64,000 nt of DNA, from NCBI GenBank assembly GCA_019321725.1, contig CM033124.1:2666001-2730000 (forward strand). The letters run 5' to 3'. This document shows positions 12,126-24,500 of this stretch, one piece after another. Position 1 is the stretch's first letter. Each line of letters opens with the position of its first letter. Origin of the DNA: Paulownia fortunei. Taxonomy: Eukaryota > Streptophyta > Magnoliopsida > Lamiales > Paulowniaceae. The position numbers were made by a program, and so were the translations under genes. The notes beneath the pieces are model-generated. The model saw only the letters and a list, made by a program, of their open reading frames with translations, made no database searches and was not told the DNA's origin.

Positions 12126-12292
12126 TGTGTTTGGATTTCTTATTATAATTTAAATTGTATTTTGTATTATATATTTCACATATACATTATGTGTATAAAA
12201 TTATTTTAAATTAACCTAATGTATTTGTATAATACAATATGCAATATACAATACAATACAAAATTATAATAAAAAATTCAAATTAATTTTTT
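12126..12292. repeat. Foldback (hairpin) element
   Basis: Left half GTTTGGATTTCTTATTATAA and following AATTTAAATTGTATTTTG pair imperfectly with the right half (GTATTGTATATTGCATATTG on the reverse strand, ending AATTTGAATTTTTTATTATA). The whole stretch forms one long AT-rich hairpin, like a small MITE. The target duplication could not be placed, because a poly-T run adjoins the left end. Confidence 0.5.
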
Positions 12293-13210
12293 CACAACCA
12301 AGTCATAATTTTTTTCTTATGATGTGAATCTCTCATTCTCAGGGATTTAATTATTTTTTTAAACCAAGCATATGATTTTCTATGTAATATTTTTTACACA
12401 TTATTGCAATTCAAAACTAGGGATCACTAAATAGAAAATTTGTAGTGAAACAATTTTACCATATGATTAAGTTCTTATTTAAAATGTTAAATTAATAAAT
12501 ATTTAATTACTTATTTAAAATATATTCACTTGATTGCAAAAATTCTGGCATTCTTTTTTTATTTGAGTAGAGGGGGTGAAAAGGAATTTTTTTTAACATT
12601 AAGCCTACAAAAACTAAATTAAGGAACATAAATCTGGCAAAAGAAAACTACAAAACTTGCATAGGATGGTGATAATTTTTACATTGTTTTAATTTAGGAT
12701 CTATACATTGTATATTTAAGTAATATTTCGTTGATATTTTTGTAAAATATGTTGCAAATAGTAATAAACTTTATAAAGTTTATTTGGTGAAATATATCAA
12801 TGTTCTTGCCTACCAAAATTATTATAGTATTGTTTTAGCTATAGTTAATAAATTAATGTTTATAATGAAGATGATCTAAAAAACAAGTAATGTTTCTCTA
12901 TAAAGTGTGATTTCTTGAATGTTAACAAAATAATGACTAATAAATATTAAGATTCAGAAAGAAAAAAAAAACAATTATTCAAAGTGATTTTAAGGGTATG
13001 CATGAACTTGTTCATTGACCCATTCATTCAGATAGAGTTGACTCATCAATGCCTGTTTTGATTTCAAATTAAATAAAATAGTGATTATTTTTTAAAATTA
13101 AAACCCACCATTTTTTAATCAACTTGTAGAATCAATAATTAAAACCTCCCCACATACAGCCTACTACCTCTGTATACATTAAGTGTTGTATTTCTTTGTA
13201 ATACTTTATA
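12293..13210. other. AT-rich intergenic DNA, nothing recognised
   Basis: No gene, repeat family or RNA recognised. Codon-like structure is absent in all frames over useful length. Confidence 0.4.
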
Positions 13211-13225
13211 TCTTTTATTTATAAT

Positions 13226-13266
<41 letters not shown>

Positions 13267-13267
13267 A
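13211..13267. repeat. (CT)n microsatellite
   Basis: Near-perfect CT dinucleotide run, interrupted by single T or A bases, ending at CTCTAGGGTTGTCAA. It directly abuts the next DNA element. Confidence 0.85.
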
Positions 13268-13289
13268 GGGTTGTCAATACCTCTCTTTA

Positions 13290-13768
13290 GGGTTGTCAAT
13301 GAATCTGAATCTAACCCATACCCCTCATAAATCTGCCCCGTTCGGAGCAGGTTCGGATTGAATAAATGAGTATCACGGCGGATAACATATTTGTTTTTTT
13401 AGATCCATCAACTTCAGATGAGTAATGGATTCAAGAGAACTCGTCCCAAATATAAGGCGTATAAATAAATTATGATTTTATATATTTGACTTTTTATCCT
13501 TTTTCTCCTCACACACTCATTTTTTCGGCCTCTATATTTCTATTATATCTTGAATAATTATGTATTTTCTGACTATTTTTTTAACTATTTTTTTATTTGA
13601 TTTTTTTTTCAAAACTAAAATAACTAGTAGGTTTGATGGGTTAGATCCGTCGGGTACAGGTTTGGAACTAAATGGAAGCGGGGTGGGGTGTGTCTTAGGT
13701 TTATATTTTTCTTGACGATGTGAGTCTCGAATCCAATTAGACCATCTCAAACCCGCCTGATTGACATC
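13290..13768. mobile_element. Probable non-autonomous DNA transposon
   Basis: Left end GGTTGTCAATGAATCTGAAT and right end (reverse complement) CGGATGTCAATCAGGCGGG form a partial terminal inverted repeat around TGTCAAT. The interior has the GC-richer GTTCGGAGCAGG, GATCCGTCGGGTACAGG, GGGGTGGGGTGTG wording common in plant hAT-type elements. The left end is partly duplicated (GGGTTGTCAATACCTCTCTTT precedes it). The open frame on the minus strand (13532-13825) is incidental. No target duplication was confirmed. Confidence 0.45.
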
Positions 13769-13829
13769 CGTATTTTGATCCCTCTGAATTGTGAATGAAA
13801 TCTTCTCAAGATTTGTGTTGAACAAGAAA

Positions 13830-16800
13830 AGTTTCTAAATTTAGCCTCAATTTTCAAGACAAAGAAACCTACATTAGATTGTATGTTAAAGAGGATATCA
13901 ATTCTTATTCAAATTCATAACTAATGAATCCGCACATGCAAAATATTTATCAACAAGTGAAATTCTAAGAGGCCCAAGACTCTGTACCTAGAAAGTCATA
14001 TGTTCAAATTCAACAAAAACTATGGATATTAGTCTATTTTATTAAATATAATTTTTTTCACATTAGATATATGCCACTGTACTTTGACACCAAAATATTA
14101 ATTGTGCTTAATTATTACTTGATATGTTAATTAAATGAATTACATAAAAAGTCATTAAACATGAAAAAAAAAAATCAAATATCAAGAAAACCTAATTTGA
14201 ATTTGATGGGGTCAGCCACCTTGACCAAATCCTAACTGCACAAAGAATTTTTTTTATTTTTTTTTTTAAAATGTGGTTGGATCAAATTGAAATTTTACAA
14301 TAAAATATTCGAATCACTCTATTTTTTTCTCATTCTAGAGCAAATTCATGAGACTTGATTAAATGTTATTATTCAAGTTTTCAATAGTAGGTCAAGTTGC
14401 ACATATTTTTCCAACCATTAAATGTTACCCCAATCAATACCTTCCTGAGTAGTTATGCTCTTATCTTTGATTTTCTTGATTATAAAACCTAGTACGTCTC
14501 TGACAAATTGAGATTATTAATACATTAATTATATCAAATCTGTGAAATGTCAGGTTATGTCCAACTAATTTGTTTGGTTTGTTAAGTAACAATTAGGATA
14601 AACTAATTCTTTTGATTTTAATTGGAACATGGGTATTACCATGTGGTGGACATTAAGTTATATACTTAGGTTGACATCCATTAATTGGTAGAAGTTGTTT
14701 AAAAATCCTTGTTTTTATAACAGTTATCAAAGGAATATTTGGTAGAATATTATACTATTCGATGAAGAAATCTACGGAAACCATGGCTTCACGATATAAA
14801 AATATACTTTTATAATATTTGTTACAATGTAAAATTAAATTAATATTTTTCTAATTAAACGTATCGATTCTTTGTGAATTCCAGCATTATAAAACTTTCA
14901 AACGATAGTATTTATTACCTTTTTAATATTGTTTGGATTTCCAATAATTCTGCTAAATTATTTATTATTGGGCTTATATAAATAGTCAAGTTATTAATCG
15001 ATTGTGAAATTTATAGCATATGAAATCATTTAGAGATTGAGATGAAATAATAGTTAATAGTGAATCGATTGTGATAAATTAATCCGCCAGCACAAGAAAA
15101 ATCGAACTTTATTTGTTCTCGTTTTGAAAAAGACTTTTTTTAATTGAAAAAATAGAAATGTTTTGTTTACCCTTTTCATGTTTATCTTATATTGATTCAT
15201 TTTTTATGAATAAAATTATGCAAATTTCCACAGAAGGTCACACCCCTTGATTGATATAGTTGATTAATTTCTCTTAAATTTCCTACTATTCCTTATGATA
15301 TTGACTTTTTTGTCCACGGGTGAATTGGACAGTCCACATGGGAATTATATTTTATGTCGCAAAAATATTCATGTATGTAGTGTGGAAAAATGTACACCTT
15401 ATAGGAGAGATAAATCATATGATTTCAACCTAACTTAGTTGGCAAAAACTAAAATATTAAGTTAAAAAGTCTTAAACAAATCAAACCTAATTAAGTGGGA
15501 GAAGAGACTAGAATCAAGATTCATACACTATTAGTCCTTTTTTTTTTTTTTCTTTTAAATGACGGAATATCTTGCAACCGCTATTATTTGGGTGTGTATT
15601 GGGTAAACTTTCGGACTTATACAATAGTTTGCAAACCATCCATACCAGTCAGGTAAATCGTATTAGGCAAACTCGATATGACAGACTCGATCGAAAAAGT
15701 ATTAGAAGAAAATTCGAATTCAGGACATAATATCCCGCGTAATCCTCTTTCATCAATTCGGTCACCCCTTACGGGTCATATAATAGTAGATTTTTAATAT
15801 TTGTGTTGTGATTAATGAATTAATTTGTATACTTAGTAACCAGATTTTAAACTTTTCCACGCGACATGAGTCCATACACAATTTATGTGCTTGCTCGGTA
15901 CGTGGCCCGTGATTTACCTAAACAAATCCAAAAGATAATGATGGTAGTTCTTAATGATATGAAAGAGAAAATAAAAATAAAATAAAATTAAAGATTCATA
16001 TTGTATCCATACCATCCATAGTGTTTTGGAGCATATAATTATTTACATCTGTGGAAAGTAATTATTACATACTGCATATGGCATGATGTAATTAATTTTT
16101 AAGTGTTATATATATTTTAGGGTAGAAATGAGATCATGAGTCGTTTATTTATTTATTTTGCCTCGCAATTTAAAAAAATTAAATCTCATTAGTGTGTTGC
16201 ACTAAAATTGTGCGCATAAAATTAATTTTTGTGAATTGAATTACCTATTCATGTGAAATTAAGTACTCCAAAGAATAAAGAATATTAATACATTTTGTCT
16301 ATATTCTCAATTGTGTATCCTAAAATTTGTATATAAGTTCATTTTATTTTTCTCAAATAAGTCATGGAGTTTTTAAATAGAAATGGATGATCTATGTGAT
16401 ATTATTATCATTGTATAATTTAGAATTACGAAGGAGGAAGTTAATATTTATGCTTCTAATGTCAAGTATAGTTAATGCAATCCATTCTCATTATTTAGTT
16501 CTTGTCTTGAACATATGAAATCTAGTAAAAGTATACTTTATCCGTCCTAATTTTATAGTTCATATTCTATTTTTGTAATGTTTAAAATATTTTTTTATTT
16601 TTTAAAATATTTTTTTTGCCAAAATTATCATCTTTTTTAAATTAATGATGTGACACCACTGATTTTCACCATTTTTAAAATAAAAATATAAAATACACAA
16701 AAAATTTACTTTTTTCAACTTTTATCTAAAATTTTATATTATGTGAAATGGATCTATATTAGTGTGACGGACGAATTATTATACATGTAGATCATATTAT

Positions 16801-18300
16801 TTTAATTTCAACTTTAATTTTCATCTACCTCACATAAGCAAGTCTTGTTGAAATACTATATAATATAACATACATATTTGAATTTTGAAAAGAAATCTAC
16901 AAATATATATTGCCCGTTCGATTTTATTTTTCAACGGCATTTTCTTCATTTTACTATTTAAAATTCCAAAAAAAAAATATTTTATCCATTATTTTTATCA
17001 AAATATAATTTATTTTTATTTTTAAAATTTATTTAACGTCTTTTATACACTTATACAGTAAATATAAAAATATAACTAATACAAAGATATTATCATTTTT
17101 TTACAATTATTTTGAATGATCCCAAACATATAGTCTAGATATAATGAACATTAGATTTATTTGTTGGAAAATTGGAAGGCGTGACAATAATTATAGGAGT
17201 GGATCCAGAAAGTTCCCCCGCGGCGGCTCTTTCAAAATTCGAGAATTCAAAACGACCTACAAAAAGAATTGGTCAAACACATGTATCCATCTGCAGCTCT
17301 TTTGACACTTCAATTTGAACTTTTCTATATGTAATAATCAACGTTTTTTTAATGTAATCATATTGTGTTTTTTTCACAAACACGATTTCATAAAATTTAA
17401 TTTATTAATTTTTTATCAATTTAAAATTAATAATAAGAACCAATTCGTTTATGAATATATTGAATATGGAATTTTTTTTCAGTTATTTTGAACTGAATTG
17501 TTTTTATAATCCACAAAAACTATGTGAACAAAGTTTTTTTTATTTTTTTTGGAAAATGTAGAACTAGAATTCTTATCAAATATTGCGTTGATATTATTTT
17601 TACCTATCCAAAAGAAAAATATCATCACTAATAAGAAATGCTTAATTTCAATTTTCTATATTCAAATTGTGAAAAGAGTTTTAAACGTGGGGAAATTATT
17701 TTATACTATGCTATACATATTTTTAGTATAGAAATGATTATATTTTAAATTATAATGCAAAAAAAATTGATAATCTCATTTTTATTTGAATTGATACATC
17801 GAGCCATATGCCCCGTAACATATGATAATAACTTTTTAATAAAAATTATTAAAAAAAAAATAAAGGAAAAAAAGAAAAAATATACAATATAGAGTCAACA
17901 AAAGAAAAATAATAAAAAAAAGAATTACAAAGAGCAATATTGTCAAGTCAAAGCGCAAAATTTGTCTACACCCCTTTTCTCTGTCCACAAACTATGTCAA
18001 ATTTCTTAATCAGATTTTCATAGAGATATACACAGACTTGTATGTATATTCGTTGCCCTGTACACACACAAATACACATACAAAAACACACACAATTGTG
18101 TGTGTGTATGTGTATATATATATAGACACACATGCATTCCATAGACAAACAGATGAGCACAGAATAGAAAATTGGAATTCCTAGAGAAGGTGGCTACAAC
18201 GTTTTCTCCTCTCCCCCAACCCCGCCCCCACGCCCAGCCCACGCACCCCCTCTCTCCTCAAAACACGTACGCGGTTTTCTTGTCACCTTTCCAGTGTTTG
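13830..18300. other. Long AT-rich intergenic region upstream of GINT1
   Basis: About 4.5 kb in which no gene was recognised. It contains AT-rich low complexity, several poly-T runs (15538-15552, 14250-14270) and short ORFs without protein character. The last 350 bases change composition and probably include promoter elements for the gene starting at 18573: a CA/TG palindrome at 18075-18112, a TATATATATA tract at 18113-18123 and a C-rich block at 18205-18255. Confidence 0.5.
18075..18112. promoter_or_regulatory. (CA)n/(TG)n palindrome in the GINT1 upstream region
   Basis: Positions 18086-18105 are a perfect 20-base palindrome centred on AATT. It extends with a small bulge to CACATAC (18075) and GTATGTG (18106). 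It could extrude as a cruciform or adopt Z-DNA, and it lies about 470 bases before the start codon, next to a TA tract. Any regulatory role is inference. Confidence 0.5.
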
Positions 18301-18572
18301 TTTTGCATTACAATTCAAAAATACAAACTTGAAACGGAACAAAAAGGAAAATCGTAAAATCAATTAAAAACCTCCCCCACACCCTTCTCAACAGTTAAAC
18401 CTCTGCCCATTTCTTCTTTTCCTCTGAGGGGAAATAATAGAAAAACAAAGAATTATGCAAGCATTTCTAGCTTTTTCATTCCATGCAAAGCCGCCGCTGT
18501 GAGATTTTTCCGGCGGCGGTGACGGCACGATCTTTCTTTTTTTTTTTTTTTTCTTTTAAATTATTTGTAGTA

Positions 18573-21500
18573 ATGGGTTCGAGCCCAATTGTGTCATCCG
18601 CCGGCGGCGGCGGCGGTGTCGGGTGGTGCAGGTGGTGGTGGCACGACAGCAATGGCGGTAGCAAGAGTAATAGCATTATTAGTAAGAATGGAAATCATAA
18701 TAGTGAGGCTTGTGTTTTGTCGTCAACTTTTGCGTATTTCTTGTTTTCCTTTGTCGTTTTGGGGTCGATTGGGAGCTTGTACGCGAGGTTCATGATCACG
18801 CCTAACGTGCGCACGGGGATCACGACGCTCGGCTGTCAAGAGGACAATGAGGGCTCGTGGGCTATAGGCATTTTCTATGGCGACTCCCCCTTTTCTCTCA
18901 AACCCATTGAAGCTGTAGGTTTCTTTCCTTTTTTTCCGTTTTGTTTTATATTTTTCTGTTTATGCATGTTAATGAAACTCATTTATATGAATAAAAATCA
19001 ACTTTTTTGAATTTGTGAAGTTTTTCTCGGTTCAGGGTTTTTGTGGGTCTTTCCTTTGGTGGCAGAAGAGGAGAATAAAGTTTTAATTTTTCTTTTTTAT
19101 GTCTTTTAGGGGTCATGAATCTGGGTTTTTTGCACCTTCATTTTGTAAAATTTTCTACCTTTTTCTGGGGCTGGCTATGAATTTTAAACATGTTTTAGGT
19201 TTTGGGTTTTTCCTGATTTTGATTATATTTTGTTTTCCTGAATTTCTTTAATGATGAAAACATTTGTCACTTGCAGATGATCTGTGCATATAAATTTAAT
19301 TAGATTTTTATGGGCATTTGAAGTTGTGGGTTTTTTGTATAAATTCATAATTGATTAACACTCTGAAAATTGGTTGGCAGATGAATGTATGGAAGGACAA
19401 GAGTGCAGCATGGCCTGTAGCCAACCCTGTTGTCACTTGTGCGTCACTTTCTGATGCTGGGTTCCCCAGTAATTTCGTTGCTGACCCTTTTCTTTTTGTA
19501 CAGGTAATTTTATCTTTCTGTATTTTTCTAATCTTGTTGAAATGCCTTTCAAGTAAGGATTTTGTAATCTGTGATTTTTATGTAAGCTTTTGAGCGCTTT
19601 GCTGTTAAATTGTGTCTGCAGTCAGGTTGGTTACAGTATGAATGGGTACAAAACAGTAGTCTTAGTGATATTGGTGGGTATCATTTCAGTTATAACCCTG
19701 TAATTTCCCATCTTTCCATTGATTAAACATTGGTGAGAGTTAATGGGATATGCCATTTCCAATAGACAAAGTCAATTGTGATTGGAAACAATGGATTTCT
19801 TTTCTGCATCTTTGTAGTGCTACTTGTATTATATTATTTGCGGATGGGGTCATGGAATCTGCTAATATTATATCCTTCCACGAGGGAGGCTCACATATGG
19901 ATAAAGCAGAGAACTTTTTGAGATTAGAGCAAGTGGGTTGAGGTTTAAATTGGATGTGGAGGGTAAATTTATAGAGTTTCAGTTTCTCATATAAGAGTCT
20001 TTGGCTCTTTATCGACACATTTCTTTAGGTTTTGAGTATGCTTGCTTTTTGACTGGGAAGATATGAACTATCACTGGCAAACTAGGAATGAAAATAAAAA
20101 CTTAAAATCTAATTGCCCTTGGGGGAGGGAATATATTCTTTTTCCTTTTTCTATTTGAGTTGGATTGGGCTTCTGTGGAATGAGCTGGAAATATATCATC
20201 AAGAATAAGAAACTTACTTGGAAAGTAATTATCTTTGTAAAGCTTTTGTGTAGATTCTCACAAATAGAATCAGAATGCTTTTATAGGAAATTGGAGTGGT
20301 GTGCATGCAAGATCCAGGCTAGGTTGTTGTGTAGGTGCTCTTTTTTCCCAAGACAAATTTTAGCCAGCTCTGAAAGCATGCTTTAACAATTGGTGGTGTT
20401 TGGCCTGTGACTAAGAATGTTAAGTTCGTTAGCTCATATGCACAAGACTGGGTGTTCGGAATGGAAAGTTTTGTTTAGTCAAGTCAAAGTTTTTTATAGA
20501 AACTTTTAACAGAAAGAGCAACACACAAAGATTTCAGGACATGCACTAAAAGAAGTATAATTATGTTATTTAGGCTTGCTTTATCTGTGTTTATTATGTT
20601 ATTAATCAATTTTAGTTCGTAGGTGTGGAACATCACTGGCCAGTTGCAATGTACTCATTCGAATACGGACTGATGTTTCCTGTAAAGAAAACTCTGTATG
20701 CATCACATTGGACACATATGCTTAATTAAATATATGTACATGAATATATGTGCTGGGATGTGTTGTGTTTGTCTACATTATTGTTATTCTGAATGATTGG
20801 CACCCCTGGCATCCCTGGATGGCAAACTCTGTTTTTCTATTCAAGCTCATTTCTTTGGCAAGTGAACAGTAAGGTCTAGAGGAGCAGAACTGGTGTCTGG
20901 CCATAATGGGGGTTAGCATATATAAGGGCATATACTTACATGTAGTACATAATTTAAAAAATTAGCAGAAGATAAAATATGAATTTTCTGATAGCTGCTT
21001 CTTAACTAATTTATATTTCCTTTTTACCTTCAATTTTGCTGCCGTTAGCATCAGAGTATGCATATAAAAGTAATCTTTATACTTTGCCTACCTTATTACT
21101 TCCTCACCAACTTACACCGTAATTGAAGAGATTACAAACAAGAAATCAAAACCCTGCCCTGCCTCTCTGTCTACTGTAGAAAGAGTGTGGTCTCAGCAAG
21201 CTGCCTGCTATATATATAATGGCTTTAGATGGACTTAAAAGTTCTTTGGTTTAGTGGGCAGAGTGGTCTCTAGCGCACAGCTTCACTCTCAATTTTTAAG
21301 TACTCATCACTTGTAGTTGGGTTTAATGAATTAACAATAATGATTTAAGTGCCAGAAAACATCGACATTCTGTTTGAATCAGCTTAATTAATCTCATGAA
21401 AGATGCTTTCTTTATTGCGTAACTATTTCAATCGTAATGAAATGAAAAGTTGAATCATCAATTATTTTAAGGAACTGTGGTTTCTGTATGTGATGAGTTT

Positions 21501-24500
21501 AAGACAAAAGAAAGTTGCATAAATAAACTTGTGGATTGAAGATGCACATGGATGAATTGATAGTTGGAAATCTGGAACTGATGAAAATTTCTTCTAACAG
21601 TTTTTATATACAGAAATGAGTAAATGCCATGTTTGATCTGTACTATCTGCTTGCGGCTATTTGAAGTTTCCGAGTGTTCCAGACTTTTAGGGTGTGTTGG
21701 GTTTTGATTTTTGTGTTTTTTGGGATAATGTATTGGACAATGTGTGTATTAGGAGGAAAATGTATTGGAAAATGTGACGTGTGTTTTATTTTGGGAGAAT
21801 AAATTAAGAATGAAAATGGGGGAAAAAATGAAACCAAACATAGTGTTAATTTTTCCAAGAATTTAAGGCTCAGTTTGAATTCAATTTACAAACACTTCGT
21901 GGAAATGTGTATTCAAAAGTTGAAAATAACATGCCCTAGGGTTTCCATCTAAAACTGAGAATTTGTTTATTTTAGTTGCAAAATTATATTGATTGAGTTA
22001 ACGGGTTGATTTGACATGTGAAAATAACAATCATGTTTGGTTTAGTTGTTTTCAAACCTTTGATACTGAATGTTTTCTCGAAAAAAAAAAAAAAGAGTGG
22101 TTTTCAGATAATGGGTTCCAGGATTTTGCATATAGGGCGTAACTTTTGAAAATAGGGTTGACAGTGGGTGTTGCTTTGTCAAAATGCTTTTGAAAGCAGA
22201 CTCAAAGAATGAGGGAAAACGAACTTAAAATTGGTATTTTTGCTGGTTGAAAATAGAAAATGTTATATAAAATTAAAACCAAATGAGCCTTAGTTTTGGC
22301 ACTTGTCTGTTATTTTGTCTCCCCCCATATGTCTAACTTCTACTTTAGGTTTTGTTCGCAAGTATTGTTCTATTAATCTATGGGGCTCATGGCCCATTTA
22401 TTGAAGATGTGGTTTTTAATTTCCTGAAGTTTTAGGATATATGATACAGATTTATGACATAACTCATTTGATTGGTCCTCTTTAGTAGAGAGCATCCATT
22501 TGAAATAGGATTTATTTTCTAAACTCACTGCTCTGGCATTTTGAACTTGATGTCCCTGTATCTTTGGGGAAGTTTCTTTGTGGTTTAGTTGCTGGGGGAG
22601 GTCTGATGATCCAGATTACCTATGTGGTTTTGGAATTCCTTTCATCATGATTAATTAGTGCCCCGTAATGAATGAAATGATTAGTAGCCCTGCACTCAAA
22701 ACATGTATTTATTCAATCTCTCAATTGAAAAATGCCGAAATCATGAGAAATATATTAATATTCTTATCAACTGCACATCTTGGTTGTATCTAATTGATTA
22801 CTACAAAACTCTGATACCTTGCACGATGACTCATAAATCAACCTGGGCCTTTTCTTCCACCTATCTTTTCTTTGGGACTGCCTTTGTATTGGAAAGGAAG
22901 AAGGAAGAATAAGAACCATGATTGAACAGTTAACACTTCCTGGACAGTTGTCAGACTCATCCAAATTTATTGAAGGACTAGATTTCTTATTGTTTGTTAT
23001 GACTTATGAGTGTCGAGTTCTCAGCTATTTGTCATCTATCTCTTGACCACTAGCAATTACTGAAACTGTGAGATATTTAGACAACTTATTGAGTTCTTCT
23101 ATGCGACTTAAACTCATTCTACTCTATATGGTTTATTGTACATGTTCTGACATTCGGAACCATGATAGAAAAAAATTTGGTTAAATAATAATCACTTTTA
23201 GTTTATAGGAAATGGAATTCGAGTTGTCTAGGCTGCTATATTCCTAGTTTGGGAACTGTGATACCTGTGGTAGGCAGGATCCACGAGCTTATTAGGCAGC
23301 AGATTTCAATTGAATACAACCACCACCACCACCACCTTCCACACAACCCCCCTCCCTCCTTTCTTTGGGATATTTTTCCCACCCTAACTTTCCCACCTTT
23401 CTTCCTTTTTTGCTCATTATGTTTCTGTTGATGTATGCTCTCCACTGCTCTTCATCTTTGATGTTTGCATTGGCATTTTAATGGGAGAATGAAAATGCAC
23501 TTGATACTTCCTACAGATGGGAGGGACAGAGAAAGATTGATGGAGATATGATGAGAGTACCAATCACTTTAGTTGTTATTTATAATAACATCTGGTACTA
23601 ATACTTGACACGGAATTTATATTCCTAACACAGTGACAGGTCGTAACTTTTTCTGTTAAATTGATAAATTGAACATTCAGGGTATGATATTGATTTCCAA
23701 GTGTGGTGTTGGTTATTGCTTAAACAAACCAGTGGTTGCTATTATCTCTAATTGTCTCTCTGAATATTCAGGTTTCTCAACTGTACCTGCTGTTTCAACA
23801 TGTGCATTCAATTGGAGGGTGTGTACCCACTTCTGTGTGTGTTTCATGTTTATGCCAATGAATTGGACATTATGATTACCTATTTATCTTGTAAGCTAGA
23901 GAACAATTGCATATGATCTTTTGTGGAATATATTTGCAACTCGTGTTAGAAGGTTACACCAATCTCAGGGGCATCTTAGGGTGTATTGACATCGATATAA
24001 CTTGAGCTGATGTTTAAATACATGATTCAGGACAATATCCTCTACCTGTTCTATGAAACAAAAAACTCAATTACAATGCAAGGAGACATTGGAGTTGCAC
24101 GAAGTGTAGACAAGGGAGCAACATGGCAGCAGTTGGGTATTGCCCTGGATGAAGATTGGCATCTCTCCTATCCGTATGTCTTTGAGTACAACAGAAATGT
24201 AAGACTTCAACTTATTAAATGACATTCATACTCAACTATTTTGCATAAACTTCAACATCATCCATGTTAACTGTGAACTATGTGATATCTTGTGAATATA
24301 CATGTTATTTAACTGGTCAGAAATATTATACACCGTGAAACTTGCCATGTGGATCCAATATTCCTGGGGGAGTAGTGAGAGGGTGGGCGGGGTGTTGTGC
24401 ACATATGAATCACCCTACAGTGAGTCCATCCAAAGCCCGATTTGGTTAGTTGAGTTTGATGCTAGGAAGAGTTGAGACCCTTCTACTTTTGACAGAGGGC

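Larger units (their letters stand above)
19504..24030 (+). other. GINT1 intron 2, unusually long (about 4.5 kb)
   Basis: Donor CAG|GTAATT after Phe-Val-Gln, acceptor ATTCAG before Asp-Asn-Ile-Leu-Tyr-Leu. No internal exon with GINT1 homology was found and phase is kept across it. It contains MITE-like insertions at 21690-21845 and 21867-22289 and otherwise ordinary intron sequence. Confidence 0.8.

Noticed and set aside
13532..13825. 97-codon minus-strand ORF
   Set aside because: It overlaps a probable DNA transposon end with GC-rich repetitive wording; no protein-family motifs and no likely start context.
18483..18572. In-frame upstream ATG giving a 30-residue N-terminal extension of GINT1
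   Set aside because: The extension includes a run of Phe codons from a T-tract and does not resemble the family N-terminus; the following Met-Gly-Ser-Ser start fits homologues. The T-tract followed by TTGTAG could also be a 5' UTR intron end.
23236..23445. His/Pro-rich and complementary ORFs around a (CAC)n repeat
   Set aside because: They are generated by a simple repeat inside GINT1 intron 2; no splice phase fits the gene.
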